Of a stretch of 64,000 bases of DNA, positions 25,524 to 35,670 are shown piece by piece. The stretch comes from Eutrophovita sp913057845. GTDB taxonomy: Bacteria > Pseudomonadota > Gammaproteobacteria > Burkholderiales > Eutrophovitaceae. The stretch lies in the NCBI GenBank assembly GCA_963925895.1, contig CAWUVH010000005.1:36597-100596 (forward strand). The letters run 5' to 3'. Within the stretch, counting starts at the first letter, position 1; each line of letters opens with the position of its first letter. The translations under genes were made by a program, and so were the position numbers. The notes beneath the pieces are model-generated. The model worked only from the letters and a program-made list of their open reading frames with translations, did no database searches and was not told the DNA's origin.

Positions 25524-27212
25524 ATGAATGACCTGTTAATCAAAAATGGAATGATTATCGATGGATCGGGGCGAGATCGATTCACAGGAGATATCTCAAT
25601 TAAAGATGGGTTCATAACTGGCGTCGGAAATAACCTGGGTACAGCGACCCGAATTGTCGATGCGGAAGGCCTCTTAGTAACCCCGGGGTTTGTTGATGTC
25701 CACACGCACTATGATGGGCAAGTCACCTGGGATCCCTATTTAACTCCTTCGACGTTTCACGGAGTCACTACAGCCGTATTTGGGAATTGTGGCGTTGGGT
25801 TCGCTCCAGTTAGAAAAAACGATGTGCCATACCTCATCAATCTGATGGAAGGAGTAGAAGACATACCGGGATCCGTTTTGTCAGAAGGTGTGGATTTTAA
25901 TTGGGAATCCTTTCCGCAATACCTCGATGTTCTCGACTCATCCCCCAAAGCTATCGATATCGGCGCTCAAGTTCCACACGGTCCTCTGCGGTTTTATGTG
26001 ATGGGCGAGAGGGGGGGGGATCACAATGCAATTCCTACTGATAAAGAAGTAGAATCTATGGGCTTGCTGCTCGAGGAATCGTTAACCGCAGGAGCTATGG
26101 GGTTTACTACATCCAGAACAACGAAACACTTGAGTCGTGACGGAAAAAATACGCCGAGCCTGTCAGCAAAACATGCTGAACTTCGTGGATTAGCCCAAGC
26201 CATGAAGCGGGCTGGAAAAGGGATTATTGAGGTTAATTCGGATTTTGGTCCAGGTGAATTTGAAATCATGCGCATGGTCAGCGAAGTGTCGGGGCGACCC
26301 TTGTCCATCTTACTTTTACAGACGAATAATTCTCCCGACCTTTGGCGACAAACTCGAGATCAAATCCATGAGGCCCGAGCGCAAGGCCTGACGGTTAACG
26401 GTCAAGTAGGATGCCGGCCCATCGTCATCATTATGGGGCTCGAAACCACAATCAATCCATTTTCAACGCATCCAAAGTGGATCCAATTGTCATTGCTTAC
26501 ACGTGAAGAACGCCTGTCAAGAATCAAGCATGACCAGCAGCTGCGTCACGATTTAGTCCACCAATTACCTGACGACGAACATACAAGACGAATTAAAGAA
26601 TGGTTACCAAAGACGTTCTTAATGAATAAGGGGTTTGATTACGAGCCCTCACCAGAAGATGGTATCTGCGAAATTGCACGAAAGAAAGGAGTAAGTCCTT
26701 TCGAAGTAGCCCTAGAAGGAATGCTTCAAAATGAAGGCAAAGGGCTCCTGGCACACACTTTTGAGAACTATTTTGATGGGGATCTTGAAGTCATAAGAGA
26801 AATGTTGCTGGACGAAGGCACCATCATTGGTCTTGGCGATGGAGGAGCACACGTGTGTACTGTATGCGATGAAGGTGCACCAACATATTTGCTGTCGCAC
26901 TGGGGTCGTGATAGAAAAAGAGGACCAACCATTCCTTTAGAATTTTTAGTACAGAAACATACATCCATTAGCGCACGTGGTTATGGCTTTCTCGATCGAG
27001 GGTTGATTCAAGTTGGATACAAAGCAGATCTTAATGTTATTGACTATGAGCAACTGTCATTATTAGATGCTGAGATTGTTTATGATTTGCCGGCTGGTGG
27101 GAAACGCTTAATTCAAAGAGCGCGAGGTTACCGTCACACATTCGTGTCAGGAGTAGAAATTATTCACCTAGACGAACAAACCGGAAATCTGCCAGGGCGT
27201 CTTCTAAGATAA
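25524..27212 (+). CDS. N-acyl-D-amino-acid deacylase (D-aminoacylase, amidohydrolase family)
   Basis: A 562-residue zinc amidohydrolase. The metal site VDVHTHYDGQVTWDP (HxH) is near residue 60-75, and the D-aminoacylase-specific Cys ligand is in GNCGVGFAP; FLDRGLIQVGYKADLNVIDY near the C-terminus is the standard closing strand pair. Enzymes of this group hydrolyse N-acyl-D-amino acids, and closely similar sequences act on other N-acyl or cyclic amides, so the substrate is only roughly predicted. It is flanked by the triad-less HtrA-like gene and three dehydrogenase/decarboxylase-like genes in the same direction with short gaps. Confidence 0.85.
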   Translation: MNDLLIKNGMIIDGSGRDRFTGDISIKDGFITGVGNNLGTATRIVDAEGLLVTPGFVDVHTHYDGQVTWDPYLTPSTFHGVTTAVFGNCGVGFAPVRKNDVPYLINLMEGVEDIPGSVLSEGVDFNWESFPQYLDVLDSSPKAIDIGAQVPHGPLRFYVMGERGGDHNAIPTDKEVESMGLLLEESLTAGAMGFTTSRTTKHLSRDGKNTPSLSAKHAELRGLAQAMKRAGKGIIEVNSDFGPGEFEIMRMVSEVSGRPLSILLLQTNNSPDLWRQTRDQIHEARAQGLTVNGQVGCRPIVIIMGLETTINPFSTHPKWIQLSLLTREERLSRIKHDQQLRHDLVHQLPDDEHTRRIKEWLPKTFLMNKGFDYEPSPEDGICEIARKKGVSPFEVALEGMLQNEGKGLLAHTFENYFDGDLEVIREMLLDEGTIIGLGDGGAHVCTVCDEGAPTYLLSHWGRDRKRGPTIPLEFLVQKHTSISARGYGFLDRGLIQVGYKADLNVIDYEQLSLLDAEIVYDLPAGGKRLIQRARGYRHTFVSGVEIIHLDEQTGNLPGRLLR

Positions 27213-27228
27213 ACACGAGGGGATCAAT

Positions 27229-27999
27229 ATGAACTTAAAGGATGCTGTCATTATTGTTACTGGAGGGGGCACAGGAGTTGGTGCAGCCTGCGCACGAGTT
27301 TTGGCTAAACGTGGCGCCCGAGTCGTCATTAACTACAAAAAAAGCCAAGCAGGCGCACTTGAAGCAGCGAAACAATGCAAACAATTAGGAGGCGATGCAA
27401 TTACGACGCAAGGTAATGTTGTCCTAGATGATGATTGCAAAAAAATAGCATCTGAGGCCATGGAGCGATGGGGAAGGATTGATGGACTTGTTAATAATGC
27501 AGGCATCACAAAATTCGCCGCACCGCGAGATCTAGCGGCTCTAAGCTCCGAAGACTTCATCGATTTATACTCGACCAACGTAGTAGGTTCCTACCAAATG
27601 ATTCGGGCGTGCGCCGAGCATCTAAAAACGTCACGTGGATCAGTCGTGAATATCTCCTCTATTGCTGGAGTCAAAGCAATTGGATCTTCTACCGCATACA
27701 TCGCGTCTAAGGCGGCATTGAATGCGATGACAGTAGCACTTGCCCGCGCGCTGGCTCCGGAGATTCGCATCAATGCAGTCTGTCCCGGACTTGTGGATAC
27801 CGAGTGGCACTCAAAGCGTTTCTCAGAAAACGAATATAAATCATTTCTAGAAAACTATGAAAATACAGTACCGTTGAGATCAGCAGCAACACCTGAGGAT
27901 ATTGCCGAGTGCGTTATTTGGTTGCTCTCATCAGCTAGACTGGTCACAGGAGAAACCATTCTCGTAGATGCTGGGCTACACTTAGGAAAACCCATGTAA
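27229..27999 (+). CDS. SDR family oxidoreductase
   Basis: A 256-residue classical short-chain dehydrogenase. TGGGTGVGAACARVLAKRGA is the cofactor loop, LVNNAGITKF is near residue 88, VVNISSIAG holds the catalytic Ser, and YIASKAAL is the Tyr/Lys pair; INAVCPGLVDTEWH follows. It resembles 3-oxoacyl-ACP reductase-like SDRs. The gap to the deacylase is 16 bases with AGGGGAT as ribosome site, so it is co-translated with the amidohydrolase and should act on its product or a side chain of it. Confidence 0.88.
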   Translation: MNLKDAVIIVTGGGTGVGAACARVLAKRGARVVINYKKSQAGALEAAKQCKQLGGDAITTQGNVVLDDDCKKIASEAMERWGRIDGLVNNAGITKFAAPRDLAALSSEDFIDLYSTNVVGSYQMIRACAEHLKTSRGSVVNISSIAGVKAIGSSTAYIASKAALNAMTVALARALAPEIRINAVCPGLVDTEWHSKRFSENEYKSFLENYENTVPLRSAATPEDIAECVIWLLSSARLVTGETILVDAGLHLGKPM

Positions 28000-28048
28000 C
28001 AACTACAACTTAGATTGTAGAAAACCCTTCAAAATTAGCGGAGCCTGT

Positions 28049-28948
28049 ATGACAGAGGACCAAACTCTAGGATTCATTGGCTTAGGCAAGATGGGGCGGC
28101 CCATGTTGCAACGATTAATAGATTCTGGTCGAAAGGTCGTTATTTACGACACCAACTGCGACGCATTAGACGCTGCAGTCGCACTTGGCGGAATCCGTGC
28201 TGAATCTGTCCTCGATGTGGCCCACCGAGCGCAGATCATTATGCTAAGCCTCCCAAGCCCGGATATTGTTAAGGCAGTAGTCACCTCAGAAAAAGGTTTG
28301 ATTAATGGTGACCGAGTCAAAACGATTATCGACTTTTCAACCATTGGAACGAGAGCCGCAAAGTTCATTGATGACCTAGCCAAAAAACAAAAAATTGCTT
28401 ACATCGACTGTCCGATTAGCGGCGGCGTAAAAGGTGCGCATCAAGGGACACTATCAGTAATGGTTGCGTGCCCGAAGGAGTTATTCGAAGCACATAAAAA
28501 TCTATTAAACATTTTTGGAAAACCGTATCACGTCGGAGAGCATCCGGGCCAAGCACAATCCATGAAACTTGCCAACAATCTTCTGTCATGTGCGGCAGTT
28601 GCGATCACGTCGGAAGCCATGGTGATGGGAACTAAAGCGGGGCTAGATCCCGAGCAAATGCTTGAGATCATTAATGCTAGTACTGGTAAAAACACCGCGA
28701 CTGAACATAAGTTTCCGAAGTCAGTCCTTACCGGAACATTCGACTTCGGCTTTTCAACAGGCCTCTCATATAAAGACGTAAACCTGTGTATTGATGAGGC
28801 AGAAGCCATGGGCATTCCGATGTTTTTAGGTTCAACTGTTCGACAAATGTTGGCCGCGACTAAAGCTGAGTATGGCGAGGATTCGGATTTCACTTCCCTT
28901 TGCCGTTTAGTTGAGAATTGGGCACAAGTGGAAGTACGAAAAAAATAA
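28049..28948 (+). CDS. beta-hydroxyacid dehydrogenase (3-hydroxyisobutyrate dehydrogenase-like)
   Basis: A 299-residue NAD(P)-dependent dehydrogenase. GFIGLGKMGRPM is the Rossmann loop at residue 8, CPISGGVKGAHQGTLSVMV carries the substrate-binding Ser/Gly motif, and the catalytic Lys is in QSMKLANNLLS; KDVNLCIDEAEAMGIP follows. These features fit 3-hydroxyisobutyrate, tartronate semialdehyde and related beta-hydroxyacid dehydrogenases. Fourth gene of the deacylase unit, 49 bases after the SDR. The substrate is not determinable from sequence. Confidence 0.88.
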   Translation: MTEDQTLGFIGLGKMGRPMLQRLIDSGRKVVIYDTNCDALDAAVALGGIRAESVLDVAHRAQIIMLSLPSPDIVKAVVTSEKGLINGDRVKTIIDFSTIGTRAAKFIDDLAKKQKIAYIDCPISGGVKGAHQGTLSVMVACPKELFEAHKNLLNIFGKPYHVGEHPGQAQSMKLANNLLSCAAVAITSEAMVMGTKAGLDPEQMLEIINASTGKNTATEHKFPKSVLTGTFDFGFSTGLSYKDVNLCIDEAEAMGIPMFLGSTVRQMLAATKAEYGEDSDFTSLCRLVENWAQVEVRKK

Positions 28949-28964
28949 TCACTAGGAGAAAATA

Positions 28965-29345
28965 ATGAATGATGACTTATACCAAAAAGGCCTAAAAATC
29001 AGAAAAGATGTTTTAGGGTCGGAATACGTGGAAAAATCACTTGCGAATTCAAACGAATTCAACGAGCCCATGCAAAGGCTCGTTAGTGAATACTGTTGGG
29101 GAGCTGTTTGGGGCAGAGAAGAACTACCCAAGAAAACCAGAAGCATGCTGAATATCGCGATGTTAGCCTTACTCAATCGCCCCAACGAGTTTAAGTTGCA
29201 TATTCGCGGCGCACTTAGGAATGGAGTGACAAAAGAGGAGATTAGAGAAATTTTATTGCAAGTGGCTATTTATGGTGGCGTTCCTGCAGCTATTGATTCA
29301 TTTAAAAATGCTAAAGAAATAATTGACGCTGAAACCACCCCCTAA
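28965..29345 (+). CDS. carboxymuconolactone decarboxylase family protein
   Basis: A 126-residue all-helical protein related to PcaC. The core runs from EYCWGAVWGREELPKKTRSM through LNIAMLALLNRPNEFKLHIR to GVTKEEIREILLQVAIYGGVPAA. There is no CxxC, so it is not an AhpD-type peroxidase; Glu/His positions match the 4-carboxymuconolactone decarboxylase branch. Ribosome site AGGAG precedes the ATG. It ends the five-gene rightward unit and its stop overlaps the end of addA on the other strand by four bases. Confidence 0.87.
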   Translation: MNDDLYQKGLKIRKDVLGSEYVEKSLANSNEFNEPMQRLVSEYCWGAVWGREELPKKTRSMLNIAMLALLNRPNEFKLHIRGALRNGVTKEEIREILLQVAIYGGVPAAIDSFKNAKEIIDAETTP

Positions 29346-32300
29346 AACTCAAGCAAGTCACCATTACTCAAAACTACCCCAATACGAATCGGCTTCGTAT
29401 TTTTAATCCGTAACAAATCATCACGATACTGAGTTAACTGCTTTTTATATTGACGTCGAGTATCGGGATTTTGGGTCAAGCTGGAATCTGATGAAATTTT
29501 ATAATCAAGAATCCAAATTTCGTTTTCAAACTCAATAAGACGGTCAATCCGCTTGATGTCACCGTCATCATTCACGTAAGCAACCTCATTTTGAGCTTTA
29601 AGGTAATTCCCCGGAATAAAGAAACGCTTTAATTTGGGAGTGTTTACGATACGAAAACTAACATCCCACGCGGCGTCAAAGTCAGACAACGCACCTGCGC
29701 AAATCTGCTGGGCGGACTCCTTACTGATCATGTCAGTGTCCACAGTTATTGTTTCCAGGATTTTATGTACCAACGTCCCGAATTCAATATCTGAATTGGT
29801 ATAACGTTCTTGTCTAGTTCCTACTGAGACCTGCTCAACATCATTTTCAATACGTTTTTTAGAACTACTATCACTGTTTATTCTCTCTTTAAGTTTTACG
29901 GCTTCTGACAAGATGTCAAGACCCTTATTCTGTTCGCACAGTTGTATTGCATCTCGTAATAAGGAGTACCATGAACTTGATTTTTTTTTCTGTTGTGCTA
30001 CGCCAGACACAAAAAACGCCTGCCTCGCACGCGTCACGGCAACATACAATAGATTAGTATCTTCCACTTTATTAAGTGCTTCGTGACACGCAAACAAATT
30101 AGATCGCGCATTTCCTCGCTGCTCTTTTTTACCATAGATTGAAAAATGGTTCGGCTCTCTTTCCCCGGGTATCCAATCAACCAGGACATCCCAATTATCA
30201 GCCCCTACTCCGGCATCGGCATCAGCCAAAAAAACAACGGGTGCCTCTAGCCCCTTCGCACCATGAATAGTCATAATGCGCACAGCATTCAGGGACACCG
30301 ACTGCGGACCCTCTCCGGGCCCCGCTCCCTCTTCTGCTCCCAATAAGCGAATTTGCTCAAGGAAACGTTCTAAACTGGGGTATCGTCCAGCAGAAAAATC
30401 GAGCGAGTACTCCAAAAATGTAAGCAGGTTTGATCGTATACGCTCAGCCAAGTCCGGTAACGCATGGCCCGCATATCGATTGATCAGATCGGATTCGTCG
30501 TAGATCATGTCTAGCAAATCGTGAACTGGTAACGTGTCAGCATACTTAATCCAACCAGACAAACATCTCACTGCCGCATCGAATTCAATTAAGGGTTTCG
30601 GTTGATCGTGGCTTTGACCATCAACCAACATACTCCAAATAGATTGGTCACCTCGGTTAACAAAAATTTTTAGCGCAGCATCGTCAAACGAAAAAATCGG
30701 CGACTTAAGGACATGAATAAAATAATGATCAACATGAGGCGTCAGCAGAAATTGCAACAGTGAAATGACATCTCGAATCTCCAGCGATTCCAAGAGTGAC
30801 CCATTCCTTTGACTGAAAAATGGAATGCCTAATATTCTGAATGCGTCCTCATAGCTCTTTAAATGCGTCCGGCGCCTAAGAAGAATCATAATGTCTGAAA
30901 ACGTAATGGCGCGACGCTCACCTTCGTCATCGATAGCTTTGTCCAAGACTAGTGAGCGAATCTTTTCCCCAATCATCAGACCCTCTTGAAGGTGTCGGTC
31001 ATCCATTGACTCTAGCCTAGACGACAGCAAGGGGTTTCTCCAGCGCGATACATCGCAAGCGTCATCCCGATCAGCTGCTTCAACCAATGGCAATGCTGCT
31101 AACTCTGAGGGTAGACTCGTATGCACAGACTGCTGAATCACAAAGTTGGCGATTCTATTTTCAAAGCACACATTGACCAATTCTGTAACTCCAGGGGCGT
31201 TTCGATAACTCTGATTTTGAATAACTTTACGCCCACCCAGCTCAGAGACGATTAATTTCTCTGCCACCCCAAAAAGCCTTGGCTCGGCCCTTCTGAAACG
31301 ATAAATCGATTGCTTTGGGTCACCCACAAAAAATAACTTCATATTCGTGTCTGCTTGATTCGAAGCATCAATCCAAGATTTAAGAATGGTCCACTGAATT
31401 GGATTCGTATCTTGAAACTCATCAACCAACAAGTGCGTGTAGCGAGCATCCAAACGATGTAGGATAAAATCTGCTTGATCATCATCTAATAATAATGATC
31501 TGACATTCCATTCTAAATCGGCAAAATCTAGAATTTTAGAGGTACTCTTAAAGGACTGAAATGTTTTAAGCAGGCGATCTCCGACGATTTTCACAGCAAG
31601 ATCCAACTGAACAGCAAACCAATCTGTTCGAACTGTACAAAGCCGATCCACAAGCACTTTTAATTCTGAACTAATACGAACGTAACCCTCCGCATCAGCA
31701 ACCCCCATCCTCCTTATCATTGCTTGTGTAAGAGGCCTATCTCTAGATAATGTTTGCAAACACGAAAACCAAATCTCAGGGTAATCCGTTGCATCAGCTG
31801 CTTCAAACGCGGCGAGCTGCGACATCTCACCGGGTAGTTCGTTTTTTTTAAGTAGTCTCTTAAATTCGAACAAATTAGTGAGTAATGCTTGATCGCACAG
31901 AAAGTCATCTAAAGGATCTTGGTCTTGATTACGACGCCAAGCTAGGACGGATTCTTGGATTTCACGACTTTCTATACTAGCCCACCAATCCAACCGACTC
32001 GACACGAATCGTTCAAGTATCTCGTGTGTATTCTGAATTTCATATGTCCCGTAAAGATAATCAAGAGCATCACTGACATCTCGGCTAGAGGAAATATTTT
32101 TAAAAAATAATTCCCAGGCATCTCGGATAATCGAACCGTCGCTATTCGATAATTCCCCACCGCGACCCGATTGAGCTGACCAAGGAGCCAACTGTATAAT
32201 TTGCAAAAACCACCCATGAAATGTGTTCACATTCACGCCGGAAGGGGTAGATAAATACTCTCGATACAGCTCTCTGGCGCGTGGAATGCATGCATCTACG

Positions 32301-32611
32301 TCACTAAGGCTAACGCCTCGCCCTATTAAGAATTCTCTAACTTGTGCATCATCAGAGATAGTCAGCGCTCTCAACCAATCAGTTAAACGCGACCTCATCT
32401 CTCGAGCCGCTTTACGAGTAAAAGTGATCGCTAATATTTCCGAAGGCTTGGTTCCCGACAATAGCAATCTGATAATCCTAGAAGTGAGTAACCACGTCTT
32501 ACCAGATCCTGCGCACGCTTCGATAATCACATCGTTACGCGGATCAAGTGCAAACTCTTTGTAGTTGTGTCTGGAAATCACTTTGGTCGCCACGAAAAAT
32601 CCTTTCGACAT
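29342..32611 (-). CDS. addA: double-strand break repair helicase AddA (UvrD family, with nuclease domain)
   Basis: A 1089-residue SF1 helicase-nuclease working with AddB in processing DNA ends for recombination. Motifs: EACAGSGKTWLLTSRI (Walker A, near 31), AITFTRKAAREMRSRL (Ia), LLVDEFQDTNPIQW (Walker B, near 400), FFVGDPKQSIYRFRRAEP (III), IMTIHGAKGLEAPVVFLADA (V) and LLYVAVTRARQAFFVSG (VI). The C-terminal RecB-like nuclease is seen in FGTLVHKILE and WILDYKIS. Its ATG lies inside the end of addB (34-base overlap), implying coupled translation; an internal GTG at 32593 is an alternative start. Confidence 0.9.
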   Translation of the reverse strand: MSKGFFVATKVISRHNYKEFALDPRNDVIIEACAGSGKTWLLTSRIIRLLLSGTKPSEILAITFTRKAAREMRSRLTDWLRALTISDDAQVREFLIGRGVSLSDVDACIPRARELYREYLSTPSGVNVNTFHGWFLQIIQLAPWSAQSGRGGELSNSDGSIIRDAWELFFKNISSSRDVSDALDYLYGTYEIQNTHEILERFVSSRLDWWASIESREIQESVLAWRRNQDQDPLDDFLCDQALLTNLFEFKRLLKKNELPGEMSQLAAFEAADATDYPEIWFSCLQTLSRDRPLTQAMIRRMGVADAEGYVRISSELKVLVDRLCTVRTDWFAVQLDLAVKIVGDRLLKTFQSFKSTSKILDFADLEWNVRSLLLDDDQADFILHRLDARYTHLLVDEFQDTNPIQWTILKSWIDASNQADTNMKLFFVGDPKQSIYRFRRAEPRLFGVAEKLIVSELGGRKVIQNQSYRNAPGVTELVNVCFENRIANFVIQQSVHTSLPSELAALPLVEAADRDDACDVSRWRNPLLSSRLESMDDRHLQEGLMIGEKIRSLVLDKAIDDEGERRAITFSDIMILLRRRTHLKSYEDAFRILGIPFFSQRNGSLLESLEIRDVISLLQFLLTPHVDHYFIHVLKSPIFSFDDAALKIFVNRGDQSIWSMLVDGQSHDQPKPLIEFDAAVRCLSGWIKYADTLPVHDLLDMIYDESDLINRYAGHALPDLAERIRSNLLTFLEYSLDFSAGRYPSLERFLEQIRLLGAEEGAGPGEGPQSVSLNAVRIMTIHGAKGLEAPVVFLADADAGVGADNWDVLVDWIPGEREPNHFSIYGKKEQRGNARSNLFACHEALNKVEDTNLLYVAVTRARQAFFVSGVAQQKKKSSSWYSLLRDAIQLCEQNKGLDILSEAVKLKERINSDSSSKKRIENDVEQVSVGTRQERYTNSDIEFGTLVHKILETITVDTDMISKESAQQICAGALSDFDAAWDVSFRIVNTPKLKRFFIPGNYLKAQNEVAYVNDDGDIKRIDRLIEFENEIWILDYKISSDSSLTQNPDTRRQYKKQLTQYRDDLLRIKNTKPIRIGVVLSNGDLLEF

Positions 32612-35319
32612 ACACCCTGCACATCACAGTAGCGACAAATAGACGGCGCACCATTAGCGGGTAACGCCTCCCCTTTCTCTAACTGACCAAAAAGGCTCTC
32701 CAAGCGATTTAAATTTTGTTCAATTGTAGATCCAATATCGTCCGTTTCTAAATCCACTACAGCTACAGTGCTTTTATCTAAAGACAAGTACATTGCCTCA
32801 GTTTTCTTGTCGGGTTGAAGGGACACATACGATACTAATTGGGCATGCTCATCGTAAGAAGAAATGATTTTTTTTAAAATGCTCTTATTCTGAACTTTGT
32901 AATCAATGACTACCCTCTTTCGCTCTCCATTGACAACATGCTCATCAATTCGATCCACCCTCCCGTATAATTTTCCAGATAAACCACCTGTAGTCATGAA
33001 ATTTCGCTCAAAATCTGCTTCCATTTCAACAATAGTCCAGCCGGATTTTTCCCTCTGCACCTGCCACTCAATGTACTGTTTAAACAAACCCCCAAGCCGA
33101 TTCATCCAACCATAAACGACGCCTCTTGGCCCTACAAGCGTTGCCAACGTGTCTCGGGCAATAATAATCATCTCCTGTTGCAGAACTTCTAAATCAACAT
33201 TCGTGCATCTCGGATATCGGATATGAAACTTCTCAAGCACTTTATGAATGACATTGCCCAACTCGCGCTTGCTTGGATCCGCATCAAGCGCATCAGGCTC
33301 TCGAGTCCGTAACACATAACGCACAAAAAACTGGTAGGGGCAATCGAGCAAACTTTGATAACCGCTAACCGATATTTGCGTCGGAATTTCCGATGGGTCG
33401 ATACTAATATGCGGCTCCGGCAAAGGCTCATACTTGCCTTGTAATTCCCTTTGCCGCTCTTCAAACGAGTGAAGCCGAGACTCTAGCTCTGCGTCTCTTA
33501 GGTCATCCCCCCAAAGCACAATGTGGCACAACCGAAAATTTTCAAACCAAGAGCTTAAGAGATTATCTTCATTATCTTTTTGCCCCTGCCAAGTAACGAA
33601 GGCTGCTTGGCTCGAGAGTAAAAATCCAAGCAAGTCGACCTTATCCGCATGTATAAAGTCCTCGGTCGTCCTCAAATCTAATTGGGCTCGGACTCCATCG
33701 CCAAAATGAAGACTTTTAAACTGAGCTAATGGAAAATTACTGTCATCCGCTCCAGCAAAGATTACTCCATCAAAACTTCTAAGTCGTGCTGCGCTGAGGT
33801 GGGTAAAGCTAATCGGGCTGTCTATCTGTGCATCTTTAAATGTGCTGGCTTCAAGTTGCGTTTTGAACCAATCCAACCAGGTGATGAAACTAACTTTTCT
33901 ATCGAGGTGATAAAGCTCAGCATCTAACGTATCTAGTAATTGTAATAACTGAATCCCTGCAGCGTCCTGTTCGAGAATATGTTTAATATCCGCAAAATAC
34001 AGACTCAACAAAACAGATTCTATCCAATCCCGATGATTTCTAGATCTTAGACTATCGAATTGACGCTTCACTTCGCCTAGCTTATCAGCAACCTCTTTCG
34101 CCAGGTCAGTACCAGTTTCTTCTGCTATCTTGTGAAAGCCAATCGCAGCAGTCATTTTTTTGTTTTTCTTTAAAGCCTTTTCTAACGCTGCGCGAAGTTG
34201 ATCTACTCCAAACCTCTGACCGATGGTGGGCCGCTTTAAGAAACGAATTAACTTTGTGACTTCTAAGTTACAGGCAAGCAACTCCAACCAATCAACTAGT
34301 GTGGTGGCAACAGAGGTAGTCGACATTTTCCATCCAAATTCGTCTCGCACTAGAATTTCAGACTGCTGCAAAAGCGCCCTAAGACGACGGGCAACTTTTC
34401 GATCAAAAGGGATAATTGCAATGTTCTTTTTGCCCGCGGCTAGCCATTGTTGGATTTTAATCTTAATGGCCTGAACCTCTTGATCCAGGCCAACCGCAGA
34501 GAAATAAGTAATCACAGATGACCATGGACTCTCTTCCAAAAGGGTCGTTTCGGATTGTTTTGCCAGCGGTTTCTTGATTTCGTTTTGATAAACAGTTCTA
34601 CAAAACTCGGCTCTCAACTCATCACTGGGAGCACTCACATCTGCCTCTAACACAGTGGCACAATTTCGCCTGGCGTAACTCTCTATAAAACTTTGCTCAA
34701 CAGAACTTAGTTCGGGGTACTTCAGAACATACAACCGTCTTGTCTCTCGTTCTAACAGACGCGATAAGCGATAACGATAGGCGTATTGTTCGGATGCTCT
34801 TCCCTCTCGAATTCCAGAAAAAGCATTCCACGTATCAAATAACAATCGCGCTTCAAATCCAACGAGCTTTTGGGAACGAGTTTGATAGGCCTGGGTAAAC
34901 CGATCGCTCAACGCCTCCAAGTCTAGATTGATGCCAGGTTGGTATAAGTCTAACTCGCCGATCAGCTCAGCCATGTCAGTTGCCAAATTCCAATTATTGC
35001 CCTGATCTAGCCATTGATGCTTCTCGAGTTCGTGGTAAATCAGAAGCTCACGGTAACGCTTGGTTTCAACCCCAAAAGGCTGGGGCACTTGGCGCGACCA
35101 AGCATCAAAGGTAGTAAAAAAGGGGAGAAGCACTCCGGTGCCAGCCAATGCCATCAAGCGATGTGAGCAAGCAGAAGCTGAGCTTAAAGAGGGCAAGACA
35201 ACAACAATGTCGGAAAAATCAAAACTGCCATCAGAATCTGATCCAGTTAGAATCTGTGAGGCTAGCACATCAATCAGCTGGTGAGGCCATACCTTTTCGT
35301 GTCTTAAAATTCCTTCCAT
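32578..35319 (-). CDS. addB: AddB-like PD-(D/E)XK nuclease subunit with Fe-S cluster
   Basis: A 913-residue partner of AddA. The N-terminal two thirds is a helicase-like fold without intact Walker A, as expected for AddB; the C-terminus has SVSGYQSLLDCPYQFFVRYV, GNVIHKVLEKFH, the nuclease VVIDYKVQNK and the triplet CRYCDVQGVC. The first Cys with these three supplies the four ligands of the [4Fe-4S] cluster that pins the nuclease domain together. It directly precedes addA. It resembles the beta-proteobacterial form of the complex; recognition of a Chi-like site is likely but not visible. Confidence 0.85.
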   Translation of the reverse strand: MEGILRHEKVWPHQLIDVLASQILTGSDSDGSFDFSDIVVVLPSLSSASACSHRLMALAGTGVLLPFFTTFDAWSRQVPQPFGVETKRYRELLIYHELEKHQWLDQGNNWNLATDMAELIGELDLYQPGINLDLEALSDRFTQAYQTRSQKLVGFEARLLFDTWNAFSGIREGRASEQYAYRYRLSRLLERETRRLYVLKYPELSSVEQSFIESYARRNCATVLEADVSAPSDELRAEFCRTVYQNEIKKPLAKQSETTLLEESPWSSVITYFSAVGLDQEVQAIKIKIQQWLAAGKKNIAIIPFDRKVARRLRALLQQSEILVRDEFGWKMSTTSVATTLVDWLELLACNLEVTKLIRFLKRPTIGQRFGVDQLRAALEKALKKNKKMTAAIGFHKIAEETGTDLAKEVADKLGEVKRQFDSLRSRNHRDWIESVLLSLYFADIKHILEQDAAGIQLLQLLDTLDAELYHLDRKVSFITWLDWFKTQLEASTFKDAQIDSPISFTHLSAARLRSFDGVIFAGADDSNFPLAQFKSLHFGDGVRAQLDLRTTEDFIHADKVDLLGFLLSSQAAFVTWQGQKDNEDNLLSSWFENFRLCHIVLWGDDLRDAELESRLHSFEERQRELQGKYEPLPEPHISIDPSEIPTQISVSGYQSLLDCPYQFFVRYVLRTREPDALDADPSKRELGNVIHKVLEKFHIRYPRCTNVDLEVLQQEMIIIARDTLATLVGPRGVVYGWMNRLGGLFKQYIEWQVQREKSGWTIVEMEADFERNFMTTGGLSGKLYGRVDRIDEHVVNGERKRVVIDYKVQNKSILKKIISSYDEHAQLVSYVSLQPDKKTEAMYLSLDKSTVAVVDLETDDIGSTIEQNLNRLESLFGQLEKGEALPANGAPSICRYCDVQGVCRKDFSWRPK

Positions 35320-35346
35320 AGAACCTAACTTATACTAGGTGCGGAC

Positions 35347-35670
35347 TTACCTTTCCAGTAGATCTCGCTTATTCGGCTTGTTTTGCCACTCTGCAGCATC
35401 AGGAGGCGCATCCTTGCGCTCAATAATACTAGGCCACTGCTTCGCCAATTCGGCATTCAGTTCAATAAAGTCTTTTTGATCCTCTGGCACATCGTCATCA
35501 GCGTAAATTGCCTCTTCGGGACACTCTGCAACACAAAGTGTGCAATCGATGCATTCATCCGGATCGATGACTAACATATTCGGCCCCTCTCGGAAGCAAT
35601 CCACAGGGCATACATCCACACAATCCGTCCACTTGCATTTGATGCAAGTCTCAACCACAACATAAGTCAT
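35347..35670 (-). CDS. fdxA: 7Fe ferredoxin FdxA
   Basis: A 107-residue seven-iron ferredoxin with one [3Fe-4S] and one [4Fe-4S] cluster. The first site is CIKCKWTDCVDVCPVDC and the second CIDCTLCVAECPEEA; the C-terminal extension ending KPNKRDLLER is usual for FdxA. It carries electrons in the cytoplasm, partner unknown. It lies 27 bases after the point where addB begins on the same strand, so it is upstream-independent: transcribed leftward toward addB, probably in the same unit as addB-addA. Confidence 0.93.
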   Translation of the reverse strand: MTYVVVETCIKCKWTDCVDVCPVDCFREGPNMLVIDPDECIDCTLCVAECPEEAIYADDDVPEDQKDFIELNAELAKQWPSIIERKDAPPDAAEWQNKPNKRDLLER

